Positions 20,901-32,490 of a stretch of 59,685 bases of DNA are shown piece after piece. The DNA comes from Nemertoderma westbladi. Its lineage: Eukaryota; Xenacoelomorpha; Nemertodermatida; Nemertodermatidae. The notes under the pieces were generated by a model, which worked only from the letters and a program-made list of their open reading frames with translations, was not told the origin of the DNA and did not search any database. Every line of letters starts with the position of its first letter. Positions within the stretch are counted from its first letter, which is position 1. A program made the translations under genes and the position numbers. The stretch covers positions 1 through 59,685 of the forward strand of contig JAUCBJ010006197.1 of NCBI GenBank assembly GCA_032718475.1. Reading direction: 5' to 3'.

Positions 20901-23785
20901 CGTTAGAAAACATTTACCCTAACTCGTTATAGTCCGTAAGAAAACAGTTGCCTTATCTTGTTGTAGTTCGTTAGAAAACATTCACCCTAACTCGATGTAG
21001 TTTGTTAGAAAACATTTACCCTAACTCGTTATAGTCCGTAAGAAAACAGTTGCCTTATCTTGTTGTAGCTAATTAGAAAACATTCACCCTAACTCGCTGT
21101 ATTCTGTTAGAAAACATTCACCCTAACTCGTTATAGTCCGTAAGAAAACAGTTGCCTTATCTTGTTGTAGCTCGTTAGAAAACCTTCACCCTAACTCATT
21201 GTAGCTCGTTAGAAAATATTCACCCTAACTCGTTATAGTCTATAAGAAAACAGTTGCCATATCTTGTTGTAGCTCGTTAGAAAACATTTACCCTAACTCG
21301 TTATAGTCCGTAAGAAAACAGTTGCCTTATCTTGTTGTAGCTCGTTAGAAAACCTTCACCCTAACTCATTGTAGCTCGTTAGAAAACATTCACCCTAACT
21401 CGCTGTATTCTGTTAGAAAACATTCACCCTAACTTGTTATAGTCCATAAGAAAACAGTTGCCTTATCTTGTTGTAGCTCGTTAGAAAACCTTCACCCTAA
21501 CTCATTGTAGCTCGTTAGAAAACATTCACCCTAACTCGCTGTAGTCCGTTAGAAAACATTCACCATATCTCATTGTAGCTAATTAGAAAACATTCACCCT
21601 AACTCATTGTAGCTCGTTAGAAAACATTCACCCAAACTCGTTATAGTCCGTATGAAAACAGTCGCGTTAACTCGCTGTAACTCGTTAGAAAACATTCACC
21701 CTAACTCGTTATAGTCTTTAAGAAAACAGTTGCCATATCTTGTTGTAGCTCGTTAGAAAACATTCACCCTAGCTCGCTGTAGCCTGTTAGAAAACAGTCG
21801 CCTTATCTCGTTGTAGCTCGTTAGAAAACAGTCACCCTAACTCATTGTAGCTCGTTAGAAAACATTCACCCTAACTCGTTATAGCTCGTTAGAAAACATT
21901 CACCCTAACTCGTTATAGTCCGTAAGAAAACAGTCGCGTTAACTCGCTGTAGTCCGTTAGAAAACATTCACCCTAATTCATTGTAGCTCGTTAGAAAATA
22001 TTCACCCTAACTCGTTATAGTCCGTATGAAAACAGTCGCGTTAACTCGCTGTAACTCGTTAGAAAACATTTAACCTAACTCGCTGTAACTCGTTAGAAAA
22101 CATTTAACTTAAATTGTTGTAGCTCGTTAGAAAACATTCATCCTAACTCGTTACAGTCCGTAAGAAAACAGTTGCCTTATCTTGTTGTAGCTCGTTAGAA
22201 AACATTTACCCTAACTCGTTATAGTCCGTAAGAAAACAGTTGCCTTATCTTGTTGTAGTTCGTTAGAAAATATTCACCCTAACTCGCTGTAGTCTGTTAG
22301 AAAATATTCACCCTAACTCGTTATAGTCTATAAGAAAACAGTTGCCATATCTTGTTGTAGCTCGTTAGAAAACATTTACCCTAACTCGTTATAGTCCGTA
22401 AGAAAACAGTTGCCTTATCTTGTTGTAGCTAATTAGAAAACATTCACCCTAACTCGCTGTATTCTGTTAGAAAACATTCACCCTAACTTGTTATAGTCCA
22501 TAAGAAAACAGTTGCCTTATCTTGTTGTAGCTCGTTAGAAAACCTTCACCCTAACTCATTGTAGCTCGTTAGAAAACATTCACCCTAACTCGTTATAGTC
22601 CGTAAGAAAACAGTTGCCTTATCTTGTTGTAGCTCGTTAGAAAACCTTCACCCTAACTCATTGTAGCTCGTTAGAAAATATTCACCCTAACTCGTTATAG
22701 TCTATAAGAAAACAGTTGCCATATCTTGTTGTAGCTCGTTAGAAAACATTTACCCTAACTCGTTATAGTCCGTAAGAAAACAGTTGCCTTATCTTGTTGT
22801 AGCTAATTAGAAAACATTCACCCTAACTCGCTGTATTCTGTTAGAAAACATTCACCCTAACTCGTTATAGTCCGTAATAAAACAGTCGCCTTATCTCGTT
22901 GTAGCTCGTTAGAAAACATTCACCCTATCTCGTTGTAGCTCGTTAGAAAACATTCACCCTAACTCGCTGTAGTCCGTTAGAAAACATTCACCATATCTCA
23001 TTGTAGCTAATTAGAAAACATTCACCCTAACTCATTGTAGCTAATTAGAAAACATTCACCCTAACTCATTGTAGCTCGTTAGAAAACATTCACCCTAACT
23101 CGTTATAGTCCGTAAGAAGGCAGTCACCCTAACTCGTTATAGTCCGTAATAAAACAGTCGCCTTATCTCGTTGTAACTCGTTAGAAAACATTCACCCTAA
23201 CTCGCTGTAATCCGTTAAAAAACATTCACCCTAACTCGTTGCAGCTCGTTATAGAAAACATTCCCCCTAACTCGTTGCAGCTCGTTATAGAAAACATTCA
23301 CCCTATCTCATTGTAGCTAATTAGAAAACATTCACCCTAACTCATTGTAGCTCGTTAGAAAACATTCACCCTAACTCGTTATAGTCCGTAAGAAGACAGT
23401 CACCCTAACTCGTTATAGTCCGTAATAAAACAGTCGCCTTATCTCGTTGTAACTCGTTAGAAAACATTCACCCTAACTCGCCGTAATCCGTTAAAAAACA
23501 TTCACCCTAACTCGTTGCAGCTCGTTATAGAAAACATTCACCCTAACTCGTTGCAGCTCGTTATAGAAAACATTCACCCTATCTCATTGTAGCTAATTAG
23601 AAAACATTCACCCTAACTCGCTGTAGTCTGTTAGAAAACAGTCACCATAACTCATTGTAGCTCGTTAGAAAACATTCACCCTAACTCGATGTAGTTTGTT
23701 AGAAAACATTCACCCTAACTCGTTATAGTCCGTAAGAAAACAGTCGAAACTTTCTCTTTAGAAAGCAGTCGCCCTAACTCGTTAC
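17980..23785. repeat. 5.8-kb satellite array, 34-bp monomer with higher-order repeats
   Basis: About 170 monomers of the type CTCGTTAGAAAACATTCACC plus CTAACTCGTTGTAG, with variant classes (CAGTCGCG, CAGTTGCCTTATCTTG, TAGTCCGTAAG). Rare variants mark higher-order copies. The GTCTTTAAG...TAGCCTGTTAG segment occurs at 18,448, 20,422 and 21,714. The latter two are 1,292 bp apart, exactly 38 monomers. A 272-bp (8-monomer) duplication is visible at 18,755 and 19,027. Each monomer holds one CCCTAA. There are no ORFs of note. Confidence 0.95.
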
Positions 23786-24029
23786 GAACGCCGACATCTC
23801 GTACCAAGTTCTAATAATTATTATCTTAGGCTAATTTATTGATAAATTATGGTAAATTATGGTTGATCAATAATGATCAAGTCCGAACAAAGATGCACCC
23901 TAAATTCTAGTGCGAATGATAATGTATAATACAAAATTGTCAGTATGTGAAAGTGTTCAACTTTCAATGATTTACAGTTCTTTCCACCAACGGTACTGAC
24001 GAAATCTCGTAGTATTTAAACTTTCTACA

Positions 24030-24660
24030 ATTGTGGACGGATCCAAGAAGTATTATATTATTTCTCACGCGTGTTTATTTGTTTTTTTGTTTGTTTGTTT
24101 GTTTGTACACACAACTTCTTGCACTTAATGTTGATGGAATTGGATGAAACTTTGAAGATAGGTTTATTATCGGACCTACGGTAGTTGTGTATGCAAGGTT
24201 TTGGTTGCGATGGACCTGTTGGTTGTCTAGCAACATTGAAATTAATTCTAGAATGACCGATCATAATCGTAGAATTTACTCAATCAAAATTATGGTGACA
24301 CCCCATAGGGAGCACCTATTGGACATGCTTTCTGGAAAATTACGCTTTATTTCGTTTAGAATTGTAGGAGAAGATACATTTCTAACAAACAGTGTTTTTT
24401 AAACATAGGCCCTACAATATTATACTAATTATACTATTATCATACTGGCTAGCCAATCCCAGAATGTCGTTACCAAGACAGCATCCTATTGGAGGTTCAG
24501 TGTGGAGTTAAGTGTAGCAGTGTAATTGAGATAGCTGTACGATAGATGTATGATAGATGATATGATAGTTGTACTTTGCCCAATGTTTCGTTTTTCGTTA
24601 TTAGGCTTCCCTGCATAGGCGCGTAATTTATTACAACAATATTGATAGCAATGGATCCAT
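24030..24660 (+). repeat. Dispersed repeat R-A, uninterrupted copy
   Basis: It matches 1945-2186 plus 3259-3480 in order, without the LINE. The X-box of the first copy is degraded to GTTGTCTAGCAAC. About 150 bp of extra sequence (24,425-24,575) separates the end block ACAACAATATTGATAGCAA. This copy shows the pre-insertion state of the first. Confidence 0.7.
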
Positions 24661-25105
24661 CCATATTGTTTTGTACCCTTTGACCCCCTGGTTTGTACCC
24701 TTTTTGTCTCGTTTATGAGTTCGTGAATCTACAAACAAACACGTGTTTTTTTCTAATAAGAAGAACCTTTACCGAGTTTCAGATACGTTTTTACAGTTGA
24801 CCCAAAGTGAGGCTTATCATTATTTCAGATTTTTCTGAATATTTTTATAAAAGTACATTTCTTAATTAAATCATTATTAGGTATGAAACAAAAATATCCT
24901 AATCAAAATCCGCTATAAAAACTGCCCTAATAATAGTTGTAGTAGTCAGAAGTTCGGAAGGAGGTTAGTGTATCTACATGGTATAAGCGACGCGCCATAT
25001 ACAGTCAAAAACAAGAATTTGATATTTAAAAACAGTGTATCGAAAGTGGCCGTAGAGTGGCGCTAGTAAATCAAAGATAGAACCAACTGAGGTTTTGTAA
25101 TCTGA
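24661..25105. other. Intergenic, nothing recognised
   Basis: AT-rich, no gene or known repeat. Confidence 0.45.
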
Positions 25106-25109
25106 GGGA

Positions 25110-25240
25110 TGGGGGGGGGGGGGGGGGGGTGTGAGGAACGTATTCTGTGGTGTTAGGGGGGGGGGGGGGAATGGAAGGGCGTTCCGTAGATACATGGGGG
25201 GGGGGGGGGGGGTGGCGTTCTGTAGATACAGTGGGAATAG
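25110..25240. repeat. Three long G runs in a short tandem repeat
   Basis: G runs of about 20 (25,110-25,129), 14 (25,156-25,169) and 17 (25,196-25,212) are separated by similar spacers containing GGCGTTC(C/T)GTAGATACA. This is a strong G-quadruplex candidate on the + strand and a C-rich i-motif candidate on the other. Confidence 0.75.
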
Positions 25241-25630
25241 AAGGGCGTTGTGTCGCAGGGCCGGGGCCGGATTAAGCTTTCCGGATCCCTTATCCCACGG
25301 CGGTTTCTTATATATTCAAGTAATATATCCTCCTACAATAATTGACGTATATGTTTAGTGTATATATATTTGTAAGTATAAAATAATAAATAAATAAAAT
25401 ATTATTTTAAATAAACCTAGATCGACCTCAGAAAAATTCATATATTACTTTATCACTAGCTTTCGATATAATATGTATATCTTTTTCAAATGTTGAAAAC
25501 CAACTATTTATAAATTAAATAAATTAATAACAATATAAGCACAATTTAAAATTCTAGAATGTGGAGCGAGACACGTATGACGAGCCATCAGCGAACTGAT
25601 ATAATTATACTATGGCCGTTTTTCAAAAGT

Positions 25631-25650
25631 CTGTGTGTGTGTGTGTGTGT
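25631..25650. repeat. (TG)n microsatellite
   Basis: A short uninterrupted TG run. No gene is seen from 25,241 to 26,249; it is otherwise AT-rich. Confidence 0.8.
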
Positions 25651-26249
25651 CGGAAGCCATAAATGTCGGAAGCCATAATCGAAGTTAATATCTTCAGCTA
25701 AATTGTATGGTTGAGTCATTTTGAACGGTCTCTCCATGAAAATTAATTGTTTAGCACCATACGATTAAATTTATTTTGCACAGAAGTTAGATATCTGGAA
25801 TCCATACCCCAATCCATTATAGTTTTTTATTTTTTCAGGTGATTTGCGTTAATAAATGTATTTTTAATTGATTTAAACATAATTAACATTGTAAATTCAT
25901 ACCCTGATTCCATTCTCCCCCATAGAGCCTAAGGCATGGCAAGGGCAGCCGTGCCCAATAATATTTCTTGAAGTTTTACATTAGTAACATTGAAAGCTAA
26001 AGTCTTTGACCAAGCCAGTGCCTAGGCTAGTACACAAGGACATAGTAGTCCAGTAGAAGGAATAGTGCTCCTTCAATACATCTCAACAGACATCAATTCA
26101 TTTGCCTGTGCCTACCAACGCGTGCTCCATAACATAACATATATTCTTGATTTCCATCACCTCTCACCACAATTTATTCAGTTATTGCATTATTAATAAA
26201 TAAATGTTTTAAATATCTTACGAAATATGGTTAATAAATAAAACTTGTC

Positions 26250-26790
26250 GCTAACATTCTCGCTATGGGGATTTTAAGGAGTGCTGATTACATTTCTGAT
26301 GTCAGTTTTCACGTTTAGATAAATCCTGTCTGTCTGTCGGTCATTCTGTCCGTCAGTCTGTCAAAACATAAAAGAGAATTCAAATTAACTAACATTCTCG
26401 CTATGGGGGTTTTAAGGGGTGCTGATTTCATTTCTGATGTCAGTTTTCAGGTTTACATAAATCTAGTCTGTCTGTTTGTCGGTCTTTCTGTCAGTCAGTC
26501 AGTCTGTCAAAACTTAAAAAAGAATACAAACTAACTAACATTCTCGTTATGGGGGTTTTAATGGGTGCTAATTTTATTTCAGATGTCAGTTTTCACGTTT
26601 AAAAAATCTAGTCTGTCTGGCTGTCGGTCTTTCTGTCAGTCAGTCTGTGAAAACTTAAGAAAGTATACTAACTAACCAACATTCTCGCTATGGGGGTTTT
26701 AAGGGTTGTTGATTTCATTTCTGATGGCAGTTTACACGTTTACATAAATCTAGTCTGTCTGTCTGTCGGTCTCTCTGTCAGTCTGAACTA
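26250..26790. repeat. ~141-bp tandem repeat, four units
   Basis: ACATTCTCGCTATGGGG recurs at 26,254, 26,392, 26,538 and 26,679 (spacing 138, 146 and 141). Each is followed by TTTTAAGGGGTGCTGATTTC, GATGTCAGTTTTCACGTTTA and a CTGTCTGTCGGTC(TTTCTGTCAG)n stretch of varying length that explains the period changes. Confidence 0.85.
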
Positions 26791-26961
26791 CTGTACTGTG
26801 GTTGGCATTACGCCATATACCTAACACTAATAATACAGTCTACAATACAGCCTATCTACAGTACAGAATGGATTTTTTGCCACGAAGAGCAATAAATGTC
26901 ATTAATACTATCCACCAGTATACCTACTCCAAGAGCCTTCCAATAAAACATGTATTCCAGC

Positions 26962-27031
26962 ATGACGTCCACTGCACGTCTTCGTGCTGTCCATTGTGAC
27001 GTGCAGTGGACGTCATAGGCTCTAAGGGGTT
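26962..27031. mobile_element. piggyBac-like terminus: 19-bp perfect hairpin next to TTAA
   Basis: ATGACGTCCACTGCACGTC (26,962-26,980) pairs perfectly with 26,998-27,016 across a 17-base loop. It is followed by ATAGGCTCTAAGGGG and TTAA. Read on the minus strand this is TTAA-CCCCTTAGAGCC and then the palindrome, the arrangement of piggyBac-type ends (TTAA target, CCCTT terminus, subterminal palindrome). No transposase is seen, so it is an inference. Confidence 0.45.
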
Positions 27032-27600
27032 AAGCAACATGGTCCCTACTTCGCCCTGTCGACACCCCAGCCATTTTTCACCAATCATTTTTTAGAGTTT
27101 TTTAATTTTTTTGGTATTGGTGAAAGTTCTACAACATTAGTAGATATGTTTTTTATGATAGCTAGTGTTTTTTTGCTAGCTAGTATTTTTTGAAATTATA
27201 AAAAATGTGAAAGTCCATGATATTTCAGGTTAAACTGTTGAAGAATATATTAATGACCAAAATAATTTCCAAAAATTACTAGCTAGTAAAAAATACTAGC
27301 TATATACCATAAAAAATCTACTAAGGTTCTAGAACATTCACTAATATAAAAAAGCACTCAAAATCACAAAAAAATAAAGGTTAAAAAACTCATTCGGGAC
27401 CCTTTTGCTTAAGGAGTCAAAATTGTAGAACAAATTCCCGAAGTTTGCTTACACACTTAACACACACGAACTAATTCAATGTGTGTATTAGTATGCCTGA
27501 ATAATTAAATAGAAATTAAATTAATGAACGCTATTTCAACATGAAATCTACGGAATCAATACACAACACACGCACACTACTGAATTTAACAATTTATATA
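27028..27600. repeat. Segmental duplication, copy 1 (uninterrupted)
   Basis: It begins at TTAAGCAACATGGTCCCTAC and is nearly identical to 28,408-28,830 plus 29,675-29,830. Internal CTAGCTAGT motifs form small inverted repeats (near 27,170 and 27,285). Copy 1 lacks about 70 bp around the LINE insertion site that copy 2 has. Confidence 0.85.
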
Positions 27601-27714
27601 GATTGCAATTATTTCAGTGTATTTTTATATTTTTTGCGATTTTATACTGCATAGTATACTGTGTTATAAATTAATAAATGCTTTGTTTGAAAAAAAAATA
27701 TTCAGCTTAGAAAT

Positions 27715-28275
27715 ACAGTAGAAACCTTGAAACTGAGAAGTAGAAACTCAGACACTCAAAAGTAGAATCTCGGACACTCAAAGTAGAATTTCGGACATTC
27801 AAAGTAGAATCTCGGACACTCAAAGTAGAATCTCGGACACTCAAAGTAAAATTTCGGACATGCAGAAGTAGAATTTCGGACACTCTAAAGTAGAATTTCG
27901 GACATTTAAAGTAGAATCTCGGACACTCAAAGTAGAATCTCGGACACTCAAAGTAAAATTTCGGACATGCAGAAGTAGAATTTCGGACACTCAAAAGTAG
28001 AATTTCGGACATTCAGAAGTAGTATCTCGGACACTCAGAGTAGAATCTCGGACACTCAAGTAGAATCTCGGACACTCAAAAGTGGAATCCCGTACTCTCA
28101 AAGCAGAATCTCGGACACTCAAAAGTATAATTTCGGACATTCAGAAGTAGTATCTCGGACACTCAAGTAGAATCTCGGACACTCAAAAGTAGAATCCCGG
28201 ACTCTCAAAGTAGAATCTCGGACACTCAAAAATAGAATCCCGGACCCTCCAAAGTAGAATTTCGGATGATCAGTC
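27715..28275. repeat. 21-bp minisatellite AAAGTAGAATCTCGGACACTC, about 26 units
   Basis: Degenerate units (TTTCGGACATTC, TTTCGGACATGCAG and ATCCCGGACTCTC variants). A 122-bp segment with ACATGCAGAAGTAGAATTTC appears twice. The minus-strand 101-aa ORF rich in CPRFYFE is repeat-derived. The array separates the two segmental duplicates. Confidence 0.9.
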
Positions 28276-28375
28276 TATTTCGGATGCTCAAAAAGTAAAT
28301 GGGACACACTGAGTGTCGAAAATATACTCTGAAAATGATGTTTATTTTATAACATTTATTGCCGCTCACTACTAC

Positions 28376-28411
28376 ATGGACTAGATCTAGTCCCCAGACC
28401 GGAAAGGGTTA
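28376..28411. mobile_element. Second TTAA-adjacent terminus with 16-bp palindrome
   Basis: GGACTAGATCTAGTCC, a perfect palindrome, is followed by CCAGACCGGAAAGGG and TTAA, at the same place relative to duplicate 2 as the hairpin at 26,962 is to duplicate 1. The minus strand reads TTAA-CCCTTTCCGG, again piggyBac-like. Inferred. Confidence 0.4.
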
Positions 28412-29840
28412 AGCAACACGGCCCCTACTTCGCCCTGTCGACACCCCAGCCATTTTTCACCAATCCTTTTTTAGAGTTTTTTAATTTTTTTGGTATTGGT
28501 GAAAGTTCTACAACATTAGTAGATATGTTTTTTATGATAGCTAGTGTTTTTTTGCTAGCTAGTATTTTTTGAAATTATAAAAAATGTGAAAGTCCGTGAT
28601 ATTTCAGGTTAAACTGTTGAAGAATATATTAATGACCAAAATAATTTCCAAAAATTACTAGCTAGTAAAAAATACTAGCTATATACCATAAAAAATCTAC
28701 TAAGTTCTAGAACATTCACTAATATAAAAAAAGCACTCAAAATCACAAAAAATAAAGGTTAAAAAACTCATTCGGGACCCTTTTGCTTAAGGAGTCAAAA
28801 TTGTAGAACAAATTCCCGAAGTTTGCGACGTTTGCGAAATTCGCGAATAATCCGTCAGTTTCTGTGCCCTAATGCATTAGAACATGCTGCTTCTAGTGTT
28901 GGTCTTTTTATTAACTCCAGAAAGACCAAAATTCTGACCGTTAACTTTGAAAGTCCTCAGCAAGTCTCTGATCGGATGAGCATAAGCTCAAAGGATGGTA
29001 TGCTTGAGCATGTGGACGACTTCTGTTACCTGGGATCATGGATCCGGAAGTCAGGTGAGGACCTTCGAATACGTAAGGGAAAGGCATGGGCAGCCTTGAA
29101 TAGGCTTTCCAGGATTTGGAAGTCACCGAGAATATATCGGAAACTTAAGGTCCGATTATTTAGAGCAGCAGTAGTTCCAGTACTCGCTACGGGAGTCCAT
29201 GCTGGGCTCTAACTGCTGAGGACACCAAATCTCTGGATGGCACATTCACAAGAATGCTACGCCGGGTTCATTGTGTCAAGTACAATGCACACATCTCCAA
29301 CCAGACACTATATAACATTGGAGGTGTCTCATTGGTTCCCCCAAGCTTGACACTAGAACAAAATCGCCTCCGCTTTGCAGGACATTGCTTTCGCCGTGAG
29401 GACCAACCAGTGCATAATCTTGTACTTTGGCAGCCTCATGGAGTGAATAAGCATGGTGGACAGCCCATGACTTTCTTGAGACGCATCTTAAAGGACACTG
29501 GCCTTAAAGATGCGGATTATCTAGCAAATGTGATGGGTGATAGGGAGTTGTGGCGGTGCAATTTTGTTGACAAGCAGGCACAGCATTCTTAAAAATGCAG
29601 CTGCAATGCAGCATGCCGATCCTAGTAGTAGTAGTAGTAGTGCCCTAATGGTTTCGTGACGAAACAATCAAATCTTACACACTTAACACACACGAACTAA
29701 TTTAATGTGTGTATTAGTATGCCTGAATCATTAAATAGAAATTAAATTAATGAACGCTATTTCAACATGAAATCTACGGAATCAATACACAACACACGCA
29801 CACTACTGAATTTAAAAATTTATTTAGATTGCAACTTATA
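28408..29840. repeat. Segmental duplication, copy 2 (split by a LINE)
   Basis: Nearly the same sequence as 27,028-27,600, interrupted by LINE-A at 28,875-29,640. It has about 70 bp (GACGTTTGCG ... ACAATCAAATC, excluding the LINE) that copy 1 lacks. Orientation is direct and the offset is about 1.38 kb. Confidence 0.85.
28875..29640 (+). mobile_element. LINE-A copy 4 with 10-bp TSD
   Basis: 5'-truncated within the RT (EHAASSVGLFINSRKTKIL onward), continuing to the C-terminus, UTR and a long TAG tail. TGCCCTAATG at 28,865-28,874 and 29,641-29,650 is the TSD. The thumb is frameshifted (a few bases lost at ...PVLATGVHAGL), giving two ORF pieces at 28,823-29,212 and 29,254-29,592. The insertion postdates the segmental duplication or hit only one copy. 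Confidence 0.88.
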
Positions 29841-30114
29841 TTTGGCTACCTTTTAATGGGTGACTAATTTAATTATTCATCCCTATATATTTGTAGCCTT
29901 TTTAATTTGTGCCTTTAATTGAATCAAACATTAAACTAAAATATACTGTATGTCACAATATTGGTCTGTCGGTAGCTGGTCAATGAATCTCTCATAAATT
30001 TGTTAATTAGTCGCTGCTCAGTCATTGAACATTTGAACACGTGCTGCTCGAAGACCCCACAACGTGTTTGTATACGTCTTTCCTATTTCGTGTTTCTCAG
30101 ACGAACCGATTTAA
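29841..30114. other. Intergenic, nothing recognised
   Basis: AT-rich, no feature. Confidence 0.4.
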
Positions 30115-30327
30115 CTATGGGTTGAATACATCTACACCGAAATCATTTACTACTGCCTCGTTGATGGTGTTCAACCCGAATGATTTCACTGTCCCTGTTC
30201 CCTCCCTGTTACTTAGTTCGACGGTTTGATCTTTTTTGTTTCTCGATTTAAATTTGACGTTCTCAATGGGTGTAATTTTGAACTCCGCAAAGTTGTGTCC
30301 AACCTGTTCACAGAAATGACGTTCTTG
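30115..30327 (-). pseudogene. Retroelement C-terminal fragment, possibly Penelope-like (GIY-YIG region)
   Basis: A 70-residue minus-strand frame bounded by stops begins QERHFCEQVGHNFAEFKITP, continues IENVKFKSRNKKDQ and ends GLNTINEAVVNDFGVDVFNP. HF...GH..F..F...PIE followed by a late GLN resembles the block after the GIY-YIG motif in Penelope-like and some other retroelements. The match is from memory of the pattern, so the label is tentative. Nothing upstream or downstream supports a host gene. Confidence 0.35.
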
Positions 30328-31481
30328 TCAAATTTTTACTGGAATTCCCTGAAATTTCCCTGATATTTCAAGAAAAATTATATTCCCTGACTATTCCAGG
30401 TTTTCCATGTGAGTGGTAACCCTGCCCCCACCCCGCACTCCCTCGGAACCCATTCATTCATTAATTTGGTATTATAGTATTAAGGAATTAATACTAAAAA
30501 AAACTCTGCCCCTTGAACCTGAACATGGATGATGTGTTGGGTGGGGGTGTGTTGGTTAGAGGGGTATTGATCAGTGGTCTGTGAATTTGTTTAATTTTTG
30601 TTGTTGCATTTCTTATTTTCGAATGTTCATTAAAATTATTACACGAACAACAATATAAAATTTCGCCGGGCCCCCATTTTATGCCGGGCCCTAGGCTGAA
30701 GCCACGCAAGCCTATTGGGTAATACGGCCCTATGGTTGTGTGGAGATATGGGGAATGTAAGTGCGTTATTTGGAGATGAGTCGATGTACATAAGGGCATT
30801 CCATTGTGACAAGGTGGAATTAGCTGTTAATATATATTTATCCTCGTTCCCGCCACACACATTGAACATTATTAACCACACGAAAGTCCGGTATGAAACA
30901 GAAACACCTCAGTATAGGCCTCAACGGCAAGCAACAAGGCAAGCGGACGACGTGGCTTGACAATGAACAATAGTTACAATTTATGCATTAACAGTATAAT
31001 TATCTCGCTTCATATTGTCTCCTTTCCTCGAATGCCGGATACGTATTCTCTCTCCCTCAGTTCCACCCTATTATATATTCTTATCAGTGTCCTCCATGTG
31101 GTGAACCCTCCCACTCCCATATACTGCCACGCCACCACAAAATTATTCCAAACCCGCCATGATAGTCATCAGTCCCGGTAGGAGCAAACAACAAAACTAA
31201 ACACAGTGACATTCTGACTCAAATCAGTAATCATTACCATTGTTACTGAGGAATAAAAATTATTTGCTTGCTTTTTACTGAATGATAAATAAAGTACACC
31301 GATTTCGTACGCTAATAAAATTTTCACTTTCTCATATTTTTCATACATTAGTTCTTTAATACTTCATTCATTCTTGTATATATATTTAGTGATTTAAAAT
31401 TCACACGGTAGAACTCGCAGAGCACACCAAATTAAGTACATAAACCTAAAACTACAGTATACCAAATAATTAAGTAAGGGT
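30328..31481. other. Intergenic, nothing recognised
   Basis: It contains a GGGCCC-rich patch (30,665-30,730) flanked by AT-rich DNA. No gene. Confidence 0.45.
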
Positions 31482-31492
31482 TAGGCCCTAAG

Positions 31493-31859
31493 GGTTCATT
31501 GTGTCAAGTACAATGCACACATCTCCAACCAGACACTATATAACATTGGAGGTGTCTCATTGATTCCCCCAAGCTTGACATTAGAACAAAATCGCCTCCG
31601 CTTTGCAGGACATTGCTTTCGCCGTGAGGACCAGCCAGTGCATAATCTTGTACTTTGGCAGCCTCATGGAGTGAATAAGCATGGTGGACAGCCCATGACT
31701 TTCTTGAGACGTATCTTAAAGGACACTGGCCTTGAAGATGCGGATGATCTAGCAAATGTCATGGGTGATAGGGAGTTGTGGCGGTGCAATTTTGTCGATA
31801 AGCCGGCACAGCATTCTTAAAAATGCAGCTGCAATGCAGCATGCCGATCCTAGTAGTAG
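31493..31859 (+). mobile_element. LINE-A copy 5 with imperfect 11-bp TSD
   Basis: About 367 bp of LINE-A 3' end, with an open frame from near VHCVKYNAHISNQTLYNIGG to VDKPAQHS, then UTR and TAG tail. TAGGCCCTAAG (31,482-31,492) and TAGGCCATAAG (31,860-31,870) form the TSD with one mismatch. Confidence 0.82.
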
Positions 31860-31978
31860 TAGGCCATAAGTAAGGGGGAAAAATTACGCAAATAAGGCAC
31901 AAAATGCGCATAATTAATAATGAGAAAAAAAACATATTACTGTAAAAATATACATAATATAAAAATTGTGCAAAACTG

Positions 31979-32490
31979 GCTAATTCTTCTGTTTATGGAC
32001 AATGCAATGAAAGAAATGAATACTTAGTATAATACGTTTGAATACTTGTTGTATCTTAGTTAGGGAGTTTGACGGGATAGTTCTCGAGTCAGTGTAACCA
32101 GGCGAGCCGGGACAATCTGGGACGGTGAAAAGATATGCATCAAGGTGCTTTTTAAAAGTCTCCAGTGCGCAGCCTGTCAAGTCTCTTATATGTTTTGGGA
32201 TGGTGTTAAATACAGTAGTTTGGGACCAATAACACAAAAACTGTTGTCTATAAGAGAGGAGACGCGACTTGGTGGCCTTACTTGCAAGGGACGGTATAGT
32301 CACCCATAGTCGCGCCTCCCAATCTCATTAATCTAAGTACTGAATAAATTACATCCACAAATATCTATGATTTCACAGTTCGCTAATTCACAACACGCAC
32401 AGAATCCTTATCCTTGCGGGACTCCACCACAGGGCGATGACCCTGTGAGACAAACACCAGTCCAGTATCCAGAATGACGGGTAGTGTTGT
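31979..32490 (-). pseudogene. Fossil LINE RT, two pieces (motif B and C-terminus)
   Basis: The minus-strand frame 32,303-31,979 has a typical LINE C-terminal end: VFNTIPKHIRDLTGCALETF then KKHLDAYLFTVPDCPGSPGY. Just upstream on the same strand (about 32,410-32,490) a frame reads GVCLTGSSPCGGVPQG, an RT motif B. The order fits one LINE with a large internal deletion. It is not LINE-A or LINE-B. Confidence 0.5.

Noticed and set aside
17980-23785. CRISPR-like array
   Set aside because: Units are contiguous tandem repeats without unique spacers in eukaryotic DNA.
17980-23785. Interstitial telomere (CCCTAA) sequence
   Set aside because: CCCTAA appears once per 34-bp monomer, never in tandem.
27707-28012. 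Minus-strand CPRFYFE-repeat ORF
   Set aside because: Derived from the 21-bp minisatellite.
30494-30960. Overlapping ORFs around the GGGCCC-rich patch
   Set aside because: No recognisable domain; opposing frames of similar quality.
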